Source: Jaenimonas drosophilae (Eukaryota > Euglenozoa > Kinetoplastea > Trypanosomatida > Trypanosomatidae). From it: a DNA stretch of 64,000 bases. The translations under genes and the position numbers were made by a program. The stretch lies in NCBI GenBank assembly GCA_030849065.1, contig JASAON010001646.1, positions 92,525 through 156,524 of the forward strand. Direction: 5' to 3'. Every line of letters begins with the position of its first letter. Position 1 is the stretch's first letter. Under the pieces are notes generated by a model. It made no database searches and was not told the origin of the DNA. It worked only from the letters and a program-made list of their open reading frames with translations. Positions 26,816-37,113 of this stretch are shown piece by piece.

Positions 26816-27402
26816 ACGGCCCGCACGAACCAACCAGAGAAGCATCCTCCCCTTCCATGTTTCACGTGATTCAGCTCCCACATAAACAACAACGGCTACG
26901 ACTACCCCTGTTTGTGCGAGAGAGCCAATGTGGATGAAGGTGCTGAACATCTCCATTTGATATTGGATGCCCCTTGTTTAGGTATTGACCGCAAAGAGAT
27001 GACTGCATGATGAAGGCTCTGGCTTGACACCCAACCGCAAGGGCAGCTCTTGTACGTTCGTACACTCACAACCATCTTTTTTTTTCTTTTTCTGATCATG
27101 TCTTCTTCGTGAAAGTGTAGGTGAACCCCACAAACACTCCTAGAGGGGCTCCACATATCCACCTTGTTTCTATTTTTAGACACCCCCCAAAGACTAGGCC
27201 AGGCATCCTCACACTGGTCTGGTTACGTGCTCCACAACAAACACAAACACCCTATACCCGGAGCAGACAAGATTGCTAGGGGACCCACATCCCCAATTAT
27301 ACCCTAGTCATTCACGGCTAAGTAGTCTTCAGCCGTGTAACAACCAATCGTGGTAGCTAGTTGTCTGTTGACGTCCTTGTTGGAGGCCTGATCTAGTTCG
27401 TC
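26816..27402. other. intergenic spacer
   Basis: Contains a T/C tract at about 27075-27093 followed by AG at 27119-27120, which would give the next gene a 5' UTR of about 280 bases. No coding or structured RNA signal recognised. Confidence 0.55.
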
Positions 27403-30400
27403 ATGAGTGCACGAAACTCTGTACAGCCGGCAGCGCTGGACTCAAGCCTCGTCATGGAGGCCAGTCGCCAGAGCCTTCCTCGGTGCATCTCCAAGACACA
27501 GGAGGAGGCGGCACTCTCACACCGCAACTCGCCATCCCCAAGCCACCGCGCCAGCCGTGCGCCACAGTTGACGGACATGCCAGAGCCCATCTCCCGTGCC
27601 GTGAGCATGTTCAACACCTACCCACTCATGCAGGTGGCCGGAACGGCCTACCAGAACGCCTTCAACTGCGCCTCACGCCGTCGCTACTCCAGTGAATCTA
27701 TCATGGAGTCCTCTCAGCTCATGACGGATGCACGTGAAGAGAGCCTTCGACTAGAGGATAGCACCACGGAGATGCGAACAGCAACCAGCGATGCCAATAT
27801 GGTTCGTCTCTCGACCGCGATCAAGAGGGCTGCGATGTGGCAGACAATCCTCGTGACCGCCCTCGCTCAATCCCGAGTGGCGCAGGACTACCGTACCCGA
27901 CGCCTACGTAGCGTTTTGGAACGCCTACTTCTCCCTGTGGTCCTGATGCGTCGTGAGTTGACGGGTTCCATCATCAGCACCAACGCCATGGCCAAGCGGC
28001 GCATGTCCTCCTTCCCTGCCAAAATCAGCGCTGGTTCTGCCGAGAGCGACCCCAATGGTGGCTACATTAAGAGCCACTATCATCTCTTCGACTCCTTTGG
28101 CAGCTCGCTGCTGATGCAGCACCTGGCAGAGAGCATGGTACGCCAGCGCTATCTCCCCGGGGAGATCATCATCCGTGCCGGGGAGCCGATGCAACAAGCC
28201 ATGTACTTCATCGTGTCGGGTAAGGTGGAGGCTCGTCGTGAGTTCCAGGAACATGGAGCGACGCGGATTGATAAGAGTGTGGTGTCCTCTGGTGAATTCT
28301 TTGGCGGCATTTTGCGCACCACGTGCATGTTCGACTCCACCTACAAGACCATCTCCCAGTGCATTGTGTGGGTCCTCGCCGCGCGGGACTTCCAACGCAT
28401 CTTCAAGAACTTTGCCGATGACACGATGCGGAACATGTTCGTGGAGGAGTTGCGCCGCTACTGCCACGAGAAGCGGCTGCTAGAGCTCTACCCCATGGCC
28501 CCTCCCCTCCTCTACCAAGTGCCGGTATACCGCAAGCTCAACCACGACCTCCAAGCCTACGTGGAGCAGTTTGAGCCCATTGTGAAGGTCCGGGGTGAGC
28601 CACTCTTTTGTCAAGGAGATGCCCCAGGGGACGTCTACGTGCTTGTGGAAGGTGTTGTGGAGCGTAGCGTCAAGGGCCCTGACAACCGCTACGCGAGTGG
28701 AGTCAGCCAGCTCATTGCCCCCGTAGCCTGCAGCATGGCAAATCGCTACCGCTACGTCCTCCTCGGAGAGGAGCCACACATCCTCCCTGGCACACAAAAG
28801 TACCGCTGCATCGTACACAGCCGTACCGCCCTCTTTTACCGCATCTCGGGCGACCACTTCGTCAACGCCCTTCTTGACGATGCCAAGTTCTACGTCCTCC
28901 TTCGTGAACGCCTTACGGCGCTCATTCGAACCCAAATGAAGTTGGACCCTTCTTGTCTGGCCTTTGCCCCGCTCTTCCGCGACTTCCCAACAGCCTCCTT
29001 GGCGGCTATTGCGCAGGCTGCCGAGCCGCGCGTGGTGTGGCGCTCACTCAGCCTCTGTGAGCCCGGCCAGCACATCAAGGATGTTTTCCTTGTCATTGCC
29101 GGTGATGTGCGAGATACCCGTAACTTTGGCCACCGCCCCACCGGGCGTCTGCCCACCCCTCCTCCAGCCTGCGACAGCAGCAGTGACGACGACGACTCCC
29201 CACGCGGCCACCGCCTGGGCTTTGGGGGGTCTTCGAAACGGGGTAAGAAGCGGGAGAAGCGGGTGGGCTTCCTGCCCGGACGCGCCGCGGGCAAACTGGC
29301 CATCTCGACAGGTGCTGGAGGCTCCGCTACCGCCATGGGTAAGAATGGGTCCAAGAAGGCGCAGCCCACGGGGAACGTTTCTCGCGATGAGCTCCCCGAG
29401 GAGCCCAACGGCTACGATTGGTTCTTCTCCGACAGTGAGGAGGATGAGGATGACCAGGAGAGCCCCCCTGAAGCTGGTCGGGGTCTGGCAACCACAACGA
29501 GCATGTCCATCGCTGCCCGTACCACAGTGGGCAGCATGGGGATGCACACGGCCACCCACATCACCTTCCCTGAGGAGCTGCATGAGCTCAATCCTGCCCT
29601 GCCCATTCAGCCCGCCAAGCGCTTTGTCTTCACGTGTGGTGGTGGGTGGGAGGGCCTCCTCGTGGAGAAGTGGCCGCATGGATGGGAGGCAACCACCACA
29701 ACCGAGGTGTGGGCCATTCCCACCTTGAAGATGCGTACTGAGTATGCCAGCTTCCCCAAGAGCACTCAGAGTGCCATTCTGCACGCAGCACGGCTGCAGC
29801 AAAAGGAGTCCCTCGGGCTTGCTTCCATCATTGTGGCTCGCATCCCGCCGCTGAGTGCCTACATGCCCCGCGACCGGAGCCTCGCTGTGGCAGCGGCTGC
29901 GGATGCCAGCAAATCCGGCAAGGATGGAAAGCGTGCGACGAGTGCCAAGAGTGGCCGCCGTGGAGGCTCGCGATCGAAGCGGGTGGCCGACGGCCGCTCC
30001 AACTCCAACAGCGCCAGTCGGCTTCAACGGCAGAGCGTCGATAGCAACAATGGCGGCAGCATCTTTGGCATGCGTCCGCAGCACTCGGACAGTTTGGTGT
30101 CCTTGGTGGACCAAAACTCCCCACCCCCGACAGACCACAAGAAGAGCGTGGCCGCCACCGCCGCCCCGTCCGCTGCCGCCCCATTGAAGGGTGCCGTGAA
30201 GAACACCTCAAGCCCCAAGGCGGCGGCCAAGGCCAAGGACGCGGCAACCCCCAAGAAGAAGAAGGCGGTTGTGGCCGACGACGGACTACCCGCCCTTCCC
30301 GCCAAGAAGATAGACATACCCCGCTTCGGAAAGCGCAAACCCGCCGCTGGAGAGGCAGACGCCAGCGGGGCAGAATCTGCCCCCGTCAGCCAAAACCTCA

Positions 30401-30891
30401 TTGCCATCTACAACGGCGACTTCCGCGAGGATGACCCGGCCTTCAGCCACATTGTGCGCGAGCTCGGACCCATCAAGGCCCGTGCGCGCTCCCCGCAACC
30501 AGGGGCGTCGGGGGCCATGGCACGTACCCTGCCACTGGTTCCGTGGCCCAATGGAAGCCGCCCCGCTACCCACTGGTTCCGCGATGTGCCAACCTTCACC
30601 CCCTTGCCCGGAACGATGGGTAGTCGCAACTTCAACCTCACTGCCCCCGTCTACAACACCAACACATCCCTCCTCACCCTACGCCATGGACGCCGGTACA
30701 GAGACGTGCTTGAGCAGCAAACAGACTTCTTCACCTCCACGACTGCATCCATGCATCGTGGCAGCGCCATTCTCCGAGAGACCGCAGGCGGTCGGACCTC
30801 CCCAGCCTCCGCGATGAATGGCACCCTCGGCGACACCCGTGGACTGGTGGACCGCTCTGACCTACCCAAACGCCATGCCATGACGATGTAG
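27403..30891 (+). CDS. large protein with cyclic-nucleotide-binding-like domains
   Basis: An 1162-residue protein. Residues 1-200 are mixed and helical. A cNMP-binding fold starts near 227: LPGEIIIRAGEPMQQAMYFI, VSGKVEARREF, SSGEFFGG at about 296-302. A second begins near 370 (VPVYRKLNHDLQAYVEQ, GEPLFCQGDAPGDVYVLVEG). A third, partial one lies near 525-570 (APLFRDFPTASLAAIA, DVFLVIAGDV). In the first, the phosphate-binding cassette, normally FGE-A-L...RxA, reads FFGGILRTTC, so the key Glu and Arg are not where expected. Residues 575-1010 are mostly disordered, with acidic, Ser and Ala/Lys-rich stretches. Multi-CNB proteins of this size (for example CARP1) exist in trypanosomes; equivalence is inference. 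Confidence 0.82.
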   Translation: MSARNSVQPAALDSSLVMEASRQSLPRCISKTQEEAALSHRNSPSPSHRASRAPQLTDMPEPISRAVSMFNTYPLMQVAGTAYQNAFNCASRRRYSSESIMESSQLMTDAREESLRLEDSTTEMRTATSDANMVRLSTAIKRAAMWQTILVTALAQSRVAQDYRTRRLRSVLERLLLPVVLMRRELTGSIISTNAMAKRRMSSFPAKISAGSAESDPNGGYIKSHYHLFDSFGSSLLMQHLAESMVRQRYLPGEIIIRAGEPMQQAMYFIVSGKVEARREFQEHGATRIDKSVVSSGEFFGGILRTTCMFDSTYKTISQCIVWVLAARDFQRIFKNFADDTMRNMFVEELRRYCHEKRLLELYPMAPPLLYQVPVYRKLNHDLQAYVEQFEPIVKVRGEPLFCQGDAPGDVYVLVEGVVERSVKGPDNRYASGVSQLIAPVACSMANRYRYVLLGEEPHILPGTQKYRCIVHSRTALFYRISGDHFVNALLDDAKFYVLLRERLTALIRTQMKLDPSCLAFAPLFRDFPTASLAAIAQAAEPRVVWRSLSLCEPGQHIKDVFLVIAGDVRDTRNFGHRPTGRLPTPPPACDSSSDDDDSPRGHRLGFGGSSKRGKKREKRVGFLPGRAAGKLAISTGAGGSATAMGKNGSKKAQPTGNVSRDELPEEPNGYDWFFSDSEEDEDDQESPPEAGRGLATTTSMSIAARTTVGSMGMHTATHITFPEELHELNPALPIQPAKRFVFTCGGGWEGLLVEKWPHGWEATTTTEVWAIPTLKMRTEYASFPKSTQSAILHAARLQQKESLGLASIIVARIPPLSAYMPRDRSLAVAAAADASKSGKDGKRATSAKSGRRGGSRSKRVADGRSNSNSASRLQRQSVDSNNGGSIFGMRPQHSDSLVSLVDQNSPPPTDHKKSVAATAAPSAAAPLKGAVKNTSSPKAAAKAKDAATPKKKKAVVADDGLPALPAKKIDIPRFGKRKPAAGEADASGAESAPVSQNLIAIYNGDFREDDPAFSHIVRELGPIKARARSPQPGASGAMARTLPLVPWPNGSRPATHWFRDVPTFTPLPGTMGSRNFNLTAPVYNTNTSLLTLRHGRRYRDVLEQQTDFFTSTTASMHRGSAILRETAGGRTSPASAMNGTLGDTRGLVDRSDLPKRHAMTM

Positions 30892-31383
30892 GTGTGTACG
30901 TGCGCACAACCAGTGGAATGTGTCTCTTCCCTTCCGTGCTCCCCTACACCTCCTCCCTCCCTGTGCATTCTTCTTACCCCCCTCAACGTGAGAGATGCGG
31001 TGTTGTGTTTGTGCAATGGTGGAGTATGACCCCCCCCCCTCCTCGTTTTCAGCATCTGCTTCAGAGAAAGAAAAACGCGCTACGGCGGAAGCTTCATGTG
31101 ATGATTGTGTGTGTGTGTGTGGCCAGTTTTGGGTAGCTCTGATGTATAGTGGATCAATGTTCGAACACAATTCAAGGACTGCATACTCACCTAGTGTCAG
31201 TGAGTCCCTCTTTTATACGCTCATCTCCTTTGTATGTATGCTGTGTTGCGCAAACAAACAGACAAACCTCTTCTTCTTCCCTCCTACCTCTCTTCAGTTC
31301 GTGCACAGAGGCATTCGTAAGACTAGCGTGACGACGCACTCCCCAAGTCTTATACACCACGGCGTCGTGTCGTCCTACCCACG
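30892..31383. other. intergenic spacer
   Basis: A C run (9-10 C) near 31029-31039 and a (GT)n run near 31107-31121. Acceptor for the next gene listed separately. No gene. Confidence 0.6.
31268..31297 (+). promoter_or_regulatory. predicted trans-splice acceptor
   Basis: CTCTTCTTCTTCCCTCCTAC tract ending CTTCAG, AG at 31296-31297, 86 bases before the ATG at 31384. Confidence 0.6.
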
Positions 31384-33615
31384 ATGATCAAGGAAAGCAA
31401 CTGGGCTCGTGCCTCACTCGGGACGCAGGTCATTGAGGTCTCGCACGAAGCCACCCACCTCAGCAGCAGTGCAACCAACCTGTTGTTGGAGCAGGAGGAT
31501 GCCCTGTGGGTTGCCGGGGAGGCACCACAACACGTCATGTTAAAGCTGCCTGCCGCCCACCCTCCACTACGCTACGCAGGTTGGCACGTGTGGCACGACT
31601 ACGTCACGAACCCGCAGCTGGTGGAAGTGTCCTCGGGAGAGACCACAGACCGCTTGACAGCGATGCATCTCTGCCGTGCCCTTCCTGGCGCGGGTACTCA
31701 GATTTGGAAGCTCACACAGCCCATCCCAGCACACCACGTCTACGTCCGGTACAAGATTCTTCAGTCATTTGGTCCTGGCCCAACATACATGAACTCCATC
31801 GTCCTCCTGGCCTCTGACCCCGGACCACGCTACCGAAGCAACCCGAACTCACCCAAGGCAACAGTCGCAGGGGCCTTCACCTCCACCCCACCAAATCGCA
31901 ACCCGAGCTCCGCCACTGAATCACCCGGGATTCGCATTCCTCCAGCACCTCCCGTCATGCACACAACCACAACAACCACAACCGCGACGGAGCAGTTCAG
32001 TAGCACCAATCGCCAAGGGGCAAGCACACTCTACCAGGATGCCTGCTCACCCCATGTGGATGGCGTGTACGCTAATCAGCAACACCAACGTCGTGACCAA
32101 GGATTTGTGGTCGCGGAACAGCATGGCCGAGCGGTGGGCACTACACTGAGCTACGCAAACAACGTGTCGGACTCCTCCAGTCGGCTGAGCCAACTCCTGC
32201 AGGACTTGGACGAGGACATTCGCCTGCTGAAGCCCATCAAGAGCGTCACGGCCAACACGACGGATTGGCGCTATGTGCCCGATGGGGGGAGCACGACCCT
32301 TCTGATTGCCGATGGGGTGCCGGATGAGAGCCAGACCACACAAACCCCATCCCACTTCCGACGTGGAAGTACCTCCATAGAGAAGAAGGTACGTGCGCAG
32401 CGAGTCACAGAGGTGGAGGAGGAGGAGGAGGAGGAAGAGCAAAGTGGGCGGCATGCCTCGCATCGTCGCAGTTCGCGTCAACGTCGCACCCCGCACGATC
32501 GAAGCTCATCCCATGACCACATGCGCTCCACGTCCTCTTCTGCCCGGCACCCACGTCGGTCCCATCATCGTCACTCCTCCTCCCGCCACCGCCACGAGTC
32601 GGCGCCAGGCGAGGGGCGATTGACGGCCGCACATAGTGAGAGCCACCGTAGCCATGGTCATGGATCAGGCTTCATGGCGCCACCTTGCCATCACGTAGAG
32701 GATGTAGCGCTGCGACATCGGCTGACGTCCCTGGAGCAGCATGTGGCCACCCTCACCCAAACGATGGATGCACAGCAGGAGGACCTCTCCACCATCAAGC
32801 GTCTTCTCGTGCATCAGGCCATGCTGGAGCGCCAGCGGACCACAGCCCAGGCGGCACAGGTTGCTGACAGTCCATCAGGCACCGTGGGCGGTGCCCAACC
32901 ACCTTCGGTGGAGGACACGCGGAAGGGCAGGACCGAGACAACGCAGGCACCTCCCTCTCCATCTACCGTAGACATCACCTTCCCCGAGCCAGCTCTTCGT
33001 GGCTTCGTGGAGTCGCTCATGGCACATAAACTTCACAAGTACTTCCGCAAGAGTGAGGCCAAGTACCTCAGGCGGGTCGATGCGCATCTTCATGATATTG
33101 TCACGGCCTTTAGCCAGGCGGTGGATGATCGTGTGCAGGCACACCTAGGGGTCCCGCCGAGCCTCGACTACGGCTACGCCCCACTCACGTACGCTCCTCC
33201 CGCGACAGCCCCACCGCCAGCACCAGCACCAGCACCAGTAGTACTGCCACACCATCTCGGTTGTCCCGACGTCGCCGCTCTTCAGCCGCCACCGGTCGCA
33301 GCGAGACTGCCAGCGGGTCAACGTGCCTACCGGCCAGCTTCCGTTCCTCCTCCGCCGCGCCCGTCAGAGGCGATGTGTACGCCGCACACATCATCGGGCC
33401 CCTACGCCCCCCACCCGGCTCCAGCTTACGCTGTTTATACTCCGCCGGGTGGGGTGCTGGAGGGTCATGGCGTTTCCACCCCCTCGGCACACCAATACAA
33501 CTTCGTTAGCCCCAACCCCAACGGCTTCCGCCCCTCGAGTAGTCGTGGGTCCATCCCCATCTCCATCATTCGGACGTCGTCGGAGCAGGCCTACGCTGCT
33601 GCCACTGCTGCCTAA
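31384..33615 (+). CDS. galactose-binding-like domain plus coiled coil, possible cytoskeletal protein
   Basis: A 743-residue protein. Residues about 10-145 read like a discoidin/DOC-type beta-sandwich: ALWVAGEAPQHVMLKL, YAGWHVWHDYVTNPQLVEVS, AGTQIWKLTQPI, VYVRYKILQSFG, YMNSIVLL. The order of a Trp/Gln strand, a central VE strand, and a final R-strand with a loop resembles small ciliary proteins such as IFT25, but identity is not claimed. Residues 150-430 are disordered, with a Glu run (EVEEEEEEEEQ) and a His/Ser/Arg-rich stretch. A coiled coil covers about 440-480 (LTSLEQHVATLTQTMDAQQ). A short helical region near 540-590 and a Pro-rich tail follow. Function unknown. Confidence 0.8.
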   Translation: MIKESNWARASLGTQVIEVSHEATHLSSSATNLLLEQEDALWVAGEAPQHVMLKLPAAHPPLRYAGWHVWHDYVTNPQLVEVSSGETTDRLTAMHLCRALPGAGTQIWKLTQPIPAHHVYVRYKILQSFGPGPTYMNSIVLLASDPGPRYRSNPNSPKATVAGAFTSTPPNRNPSSATESPGIRIPPAPPVMHTTTTTTTATEQFSSTNRQGASTLYQDACSPHVDGVYANQQHQRRDQGFVVAEQHGRAVGTTLSYANNVSDSSSRLSQLLQDLDEDIRLLKPIKSVTANTTDWRYVPDGGSTTLLIADGVPDESQTTQTPSHFRRGSTSIEKKVRAQRVTEVEEEEEEEEQSGRHASHRRSSRQRRTPHDRSSSHDHMRSTSSSARHPRRSHHRHSSSRHRHESAPGEGRLTAAHSESHRSHGHGSGFMAPPCHHVEDVALRHRLTSLEQHVATLTQTMDAQQEDLSTIKRLLVHQAMLERQRTTAQAAQVADSPSGTVGGAQPPSVEDTRKGRTETTQAPPSPSTVDITFPEPALRGFVESLMAHKLHKYFRKSEAKYLRRVDAHLHDIVTAFSQAVDDRVQAHLGVPPSLDYGYAPLTYAPPATAPPPAPAPAPVVLPHHLGCPDVAALQPPPVAARLPAGQRAYRPASVPPPPRPSEAMCTPHTSSGPYAPHPAPAYAVYTPPGGVLEGHGVSTPSAHQYNFVSPNPNGFRPSSSRGSIPISIIRTSSEQAYAAATAA

Positions 33616-34253
33616 GGTCTCTCCGTGGCATGATGGTGATGGAGAGTGGGCGTGGTGACGTCGTCTGGGTGGACTGGCTCGCTCTTTTATCACGAGGGAA
33701 GCAACACATAGAAAGATAGATATACGCGATCATTGGCCAACCACGCAGTTGCGAGTGTCGTGGTGCGTCGAACAGCAGAGTGGAGAGGATTTGCTCGTGT
33801 AGCTAGGAACATGTTGTTCCATTCACCCTCGGGTAGTCATCCTCGCTCACTGACTCTGATTGGCCTTCAACCGCTGCAGCGGACCTGTACGACTATGCTT
33901 CGCTCAAGCAAATCCACGTACGTGCATGTGCATGTTGTGCATGTACGTGAGTACTTTGTTTGGTACCTGTTCTTTGTTTTGGTTCCCTACCAGCGAAACC
34001 AGTAACACTAGACGACCAGCTGTAATAATCAGCACATACACACACACACACACACACAGCACGCATCTACCACCCATTCATCGTACCCTGTTCTTCTTCT
34101 TCTTCGTACTCAATTTCTAATGGATAGAGCTGCTGCATCTACTTCCTGAGGTGCGCGCCAAGTCCGTCACGCTAGGTATCATTGGCGACGGGCACCTTCA
34201 CTAGTTCTCCTTCATTTCTTTCTTAGGCCATCCATCGTAGTTGCCGCGCAGCC
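33616..34253. other. intergenic spacer with (CA)n
   Basis: (CA)n run at 34037-34058 and a TTC-repeat stretch at about 34090-34106. CACGTACGTGCATG and TGCATGTACGTG near 33916-33950 form an imperfect inverted repeat. No gene. Confidence 0.6.
34205..34226 (+). promoter_or_regulatory. predicted trans-splice acceptor
   Basis: TTCTCCTTCATTTCTTTCTT followed directly by AG at 34225-34226, 27 bases before the ATG at 34254. Textbook arrangement. Confidence 0.7.
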
Positions 34254-34724
34254 ATGCAGGCACGACGGAATGGCATGTTCAACCGCGTAGCTCGGCGCTA
34301 CGCCCGTGTTCCTGGAGAGCACGGTGATGCCAATCCCCCGGCATTCTACCCAGTGGCCATCAATCCCGGCTGGTGGGGTCAGCCCTTCGCCAAGGTGAAG
34401 GACGCCACGAGTCAGGTGCTCTTCGCCTACTGCATCGTCTTCCCCGTCGTCCTCTACTGGGTCTTTGACGTCACCTTTGCCCAGAGAACCCGTGTGGCTG
34501 TGGTAGGAAAGCGGGCCATGGCCTCGAACTTCTTCTTCCGTCAGATGGACCTCGACGACCCTGACCACGCCATCAAGTACGCGAAACTGCAGGAGGAGAT
34601 GGCGGGTGACAAGCTCGAGGTGCGCTGGGGCGGCACCAACTTCTTAGCGAGCTACCTCTGGCAGCCTGGTGATCCGGAACCGGACATCCGCCGCAAGGAG
34701 CCACCGACGCATCACCACCACTAG
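34254..34724 (+). CDS. small single-span membrane protein, mitochondrial type
   Basis: A 156-residue protein. The Arg-rich, acidic-poor first 20 residues (MQARRNGMFNRVARRYAR) look like a mitochondrial targeting sequence. One hydrophobic span lies at about 57-72 (VLFAYCIVFPVVLYWVF). A soluble tail follows, ending in Pro/His (PPTHHHH). This layout is typical of accessory subunits of respiratory complexes in kinetoplastids, but no specific subunit is recognised. The small protein at 53921 has a similar single span and His-rich end. Confidence 0.75.
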   Translation: MQARRNGMFNRVARRYARVPGEHGDANPPAFYPVAINPGWWGQPFAKVKDATSQVLFAYCIVFPVVLYWVFDVTFAQRTRVAVVGKRAMASNFFFRQMDLDDPDHAIKYAKLQEEMAGDKLEVRWGGTNFLASYLWQPGDPEPDIRRKEPPTHHHH

Positions 34725-35028
34725 AACCACCTGTGAAGCAGCCCTGGGTGGTCTTATACCCGTCATGTGTTGTGCATGAGAGTCTAGTCTAGGTAGGAGT
34801 AGCTAGCAACGTACTTATACTCTGTGTTCTGTTGGTGGGGGCATTCACTGTGATTCATGTAGTCCGCTATGCTCACGTTGGCCACAACATCTTCTTTCTT
34901 CTCTCTTTCTTATTGATGTGGGTGTGAAGGCCTTTTTGTGTTGTAGGAACCAACTCGTGGGGAAGCAGATTATCATCATCATCATCTCCTCCTCTGCCTT
35001 CCTTGAATTTACAAGCTGAGACGTCATT
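34725..35028. other. intergenic spacer
   Basis: A C/T tract at about 34888-34914 is followed by AG at 34928-34929 and TTGTAG (AG 34945-34946), the likely acceptor for the next gene. Confidence 0.55.
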
Positions 35029-37113
35029 ATGGCCGTCGTTGTGCTGATCATTTTTTGTGTGTTGGTGTACTGGGTGGCGTCCTTTGTCACTCTGCTACTG
35101 CGTGCCTACTCGGATAGTTTCAGCAGCCTCACCTCCTACAGCGCCAGACAACGTGCCGGCACGTGGAAAGCTGCCACTTCATCCGCCGATGAAGATGATG
35201 AGGGACGTCCACGGCGAACCCGCCTTCTTGAGTCCGCCGTTGCGAAGCTGAAGAAGCTCCAGAAGCCTCTTGCCAACTCACTCCTCGCTCGTCGATGGAT
35301 TCCACGCAAAGCTAGTTTCAGTGCCTTCTACCTCACAGGCCTGGTGACCGTCGTGTGCTTGTTTTGGTATTGGGGGAACCTGGAGGTACCCTGCCGACGC
35401 AGTGTGACTGCAGCCGTGGAACATGAGCTCCTGACACCATTCCTGACCTCCCACACGCAGCCACGGAATGTAGATCCCTTCAATCCTCGCGGCGGCATGC
35501 TGCGTCGCGCGAACCGACATGGACAGGAGCCGGCGGAGGGTGGCCGCTACACCGAGGCGTGGAAGCGCTTCCTCCGCCACAACCCAGAAGCACGTCACTC
35601 GCCCTTTGCCGAGCTCAAGGAAATCCCACAGGCCAACTACAGCCTCATTCGTGATGCTGCACGCATATACAACAGTGAGCTGGATCAGTGCCAGGCCTTT
35701 GTGGTTCCCCTGCGGAAGGTGGAGCTGCTGCCTCTCATCGCCTTTGGTATTCACTGCCTCATTCGTCTAGCGGAGTGTCTCTTTGTGCATCGATTCCGCT
35801 CAGGTGCGGAGGATCTTGTAACACCATTTGCAACCATTGCCGGTTGTACCTTCTACGCCATTGCTGCCCTCTCCAGCAGCATCGTCCTCTTCGTGTCAGT
35901 ACGAAGCACCAGCGCTGAACGAGGCTTTTTTGCCGCAGGACTGCACCCCGATGACGGGAATACCTCACGGAGTCGGTTTTCTGTGCTCCTCGAGGCGCGG
36001 AGGAAGAACACCACCTCGGCGATGCACCTTGGCGCGCAGGATGATCTCGTCCACATGGGGCGCCTCGCCGCCCCAATGGCCTACGTGGTGAATACCAGCA
36101 CCTTCTACGTCCCTGCGGTGGTGGTCGGGACGCTCTTCCTCCTTCATTTACTGCTACAGGTGGTTCAGGCCATCCACCACGACGCGCTGGCGCAGCTGCG
36201 TCGGCCCGTTCGAGCACGCTTCGGCTCGCGACGTCATCGGATTGGTGTGGTGATTCAAGCACTCCGTGATGAAGGCATCTTAGGCCGACGGTTGGCCGTT
36301 GCGCATGCCGTTGCCACCGCGAGTAACAACCGCGACACGGCTCTCCTCAAGCGGGACGGTCTAACTGCACGAAACACAACTTCTTCCACCACAGGTGGGG
36401 AGGAAGTGGACGGCCACACGGGTGCAGAGGCCAACCCCAGACACCCAGGTGCAGGTCGGGACTACACGCCAAAAGGCGTGGAGCAGCTGCTGCTGCATCA
36501 CTTCCCCTACCGCCTGCTCTTTCAGTACGTTCTGGAACCCCACTACACCTGCGAGATCTTCATGTACGCTGTGAATGCCATTAGCAACGCCGTCCTCCTC
36601 TTCTATGCCGTCTTCCCTCCCGCCGCTCTCTCCATCGCCATGCCACTCCTTCCGTACTACCAAATTGATCTGGATGGTGGGGCGGTCCTCCGCCCCAACA
36701 TCGTGGCGGTGATGTTGTGCATCCTCCTCGCGAGTCTGGCACCCTTCGTATTCACGGCACTGAACCTCAGCCTCACCGCTGCGGAGCACCGACGCTTCTG
36801 GGCAGACGTGAATGAGGAGCGTGAGCTTCTCGCCACACTCCTCACTGTGCAGGAGGCAAAGTACGCACGTCCACCTCAGCCGAGGGCAGGTGGCGCTTTC
36901 AAGGTACCGCCGCCACCAACTCGGAGTGGTGAGGAGGTGGAACGCATGATTCATCGTGACACCATCTTAAGTGGTGGGGAGGATGAGGAAGAGGAAGAGG
37001 AGGATGTACGAATGGCGGCAGAGACGGAGGCTGGTCGCCGTCATCGCGAACTGCGCACGGCGCTGCAGCTGGAGCTCCTACCCCAGAACAACATTATCCC
37101 CTACATTTACTAA
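35029..37113 (+). CDS. polytopic membrane protein, unknown function
   Basis: A 694-residue protein with about eight hydrophobic segments. The first sits at the extreme N-terminus (VVVLIIFCVLVYWVASFVTL) and acts as a signal anchor. Others include FYLTGLVTVVCLFWYW (near 97-115), PLIAFGIHCLIRLAECLF, a pair around 265-290, VVVGTLFLLHLLLQVVQAI (near 364-382), a pair near 505-545, and VAVMLCILLASLAPFVF (near 562-580). A large polar loop (about 115-220) and an acidic C-terminal tail (EDEEEEEEDV) are seen. No transporter or receptor signature recognised. Confidence 0.82.
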   Translation: MAVVVLIIFCVLVYWVASFVTLLLRAYSDSFSSLTSYSARQRAGTWKAATSSADEDDEGRPRRTRLLESAVAKLKKLQKPLANSLLARRWIPRKASFSAFYLTGLVTVVCLFWYWGNLEVPCRRSVTAAVEHELLTPFLTSHTQPRNVDPFNPRGGMLRRANRHGQEPAEGGRYTEAWKRFLRHNPEARHSPFAELKEIPQANYSLIRDAARIYNSELDQCQAFVVPLRKVELLPLIAFGIHCLIRLAECLFVHRFRSGAEDLVTPFATIAGCTFYAIAALSSSIVLFVSVRSTSAERGFFAAGLHPDDGNTSRSRFSVLLEARRKNTTSAMHLGAQDDLVHMGRLAAPMAYVVNTSTFYVPAVVVGTLFLLHLLLQVVQAIHHDALAQLRRPVRARFGSRRHRIGVVIQALRDEGILGRRLAVAHAVATASNNRDTALLKRDGLTARNTTSSTTGGEEVDGHTGAEANPRHPGAGRDYTPKGVEQLLLHHFPYRLLFQYVLEPHYTCEIFMYAVNAISNAVLLFYAVFPPAALSIAMPLLPYYQIDLDGGAVLRPNIVAVMLCILLASLAPFVFTALNLSLTAAEHRRFWADVNEERELLATLLTVQEAKYARPPQPRAGGAFKVPPPPTRSGEEVERMIHRDTILSGGEDEEEEEEDVRMAAETEAGRRHRELRTALQLELLPQNNIIPYIY

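Noticed and set aside
29044..30138. 364-residue open frame on the - strand
   Set aside because: It lies wholly inside the cNMP-domain gene on the opposite strand, has no domain and reflects GC-rich third positions. The same applies to long - strand frames at 48377-49426, 59200-60027 and 22903-23583.
31098..31190. Possible tRNA: TGGCCAGTTTTGGGTAGCTC followed by GTTCGAAC
   Set aside because: Looks like A and B boxes, but the T-arm stem does not pair and no acceptor stem can be formed.
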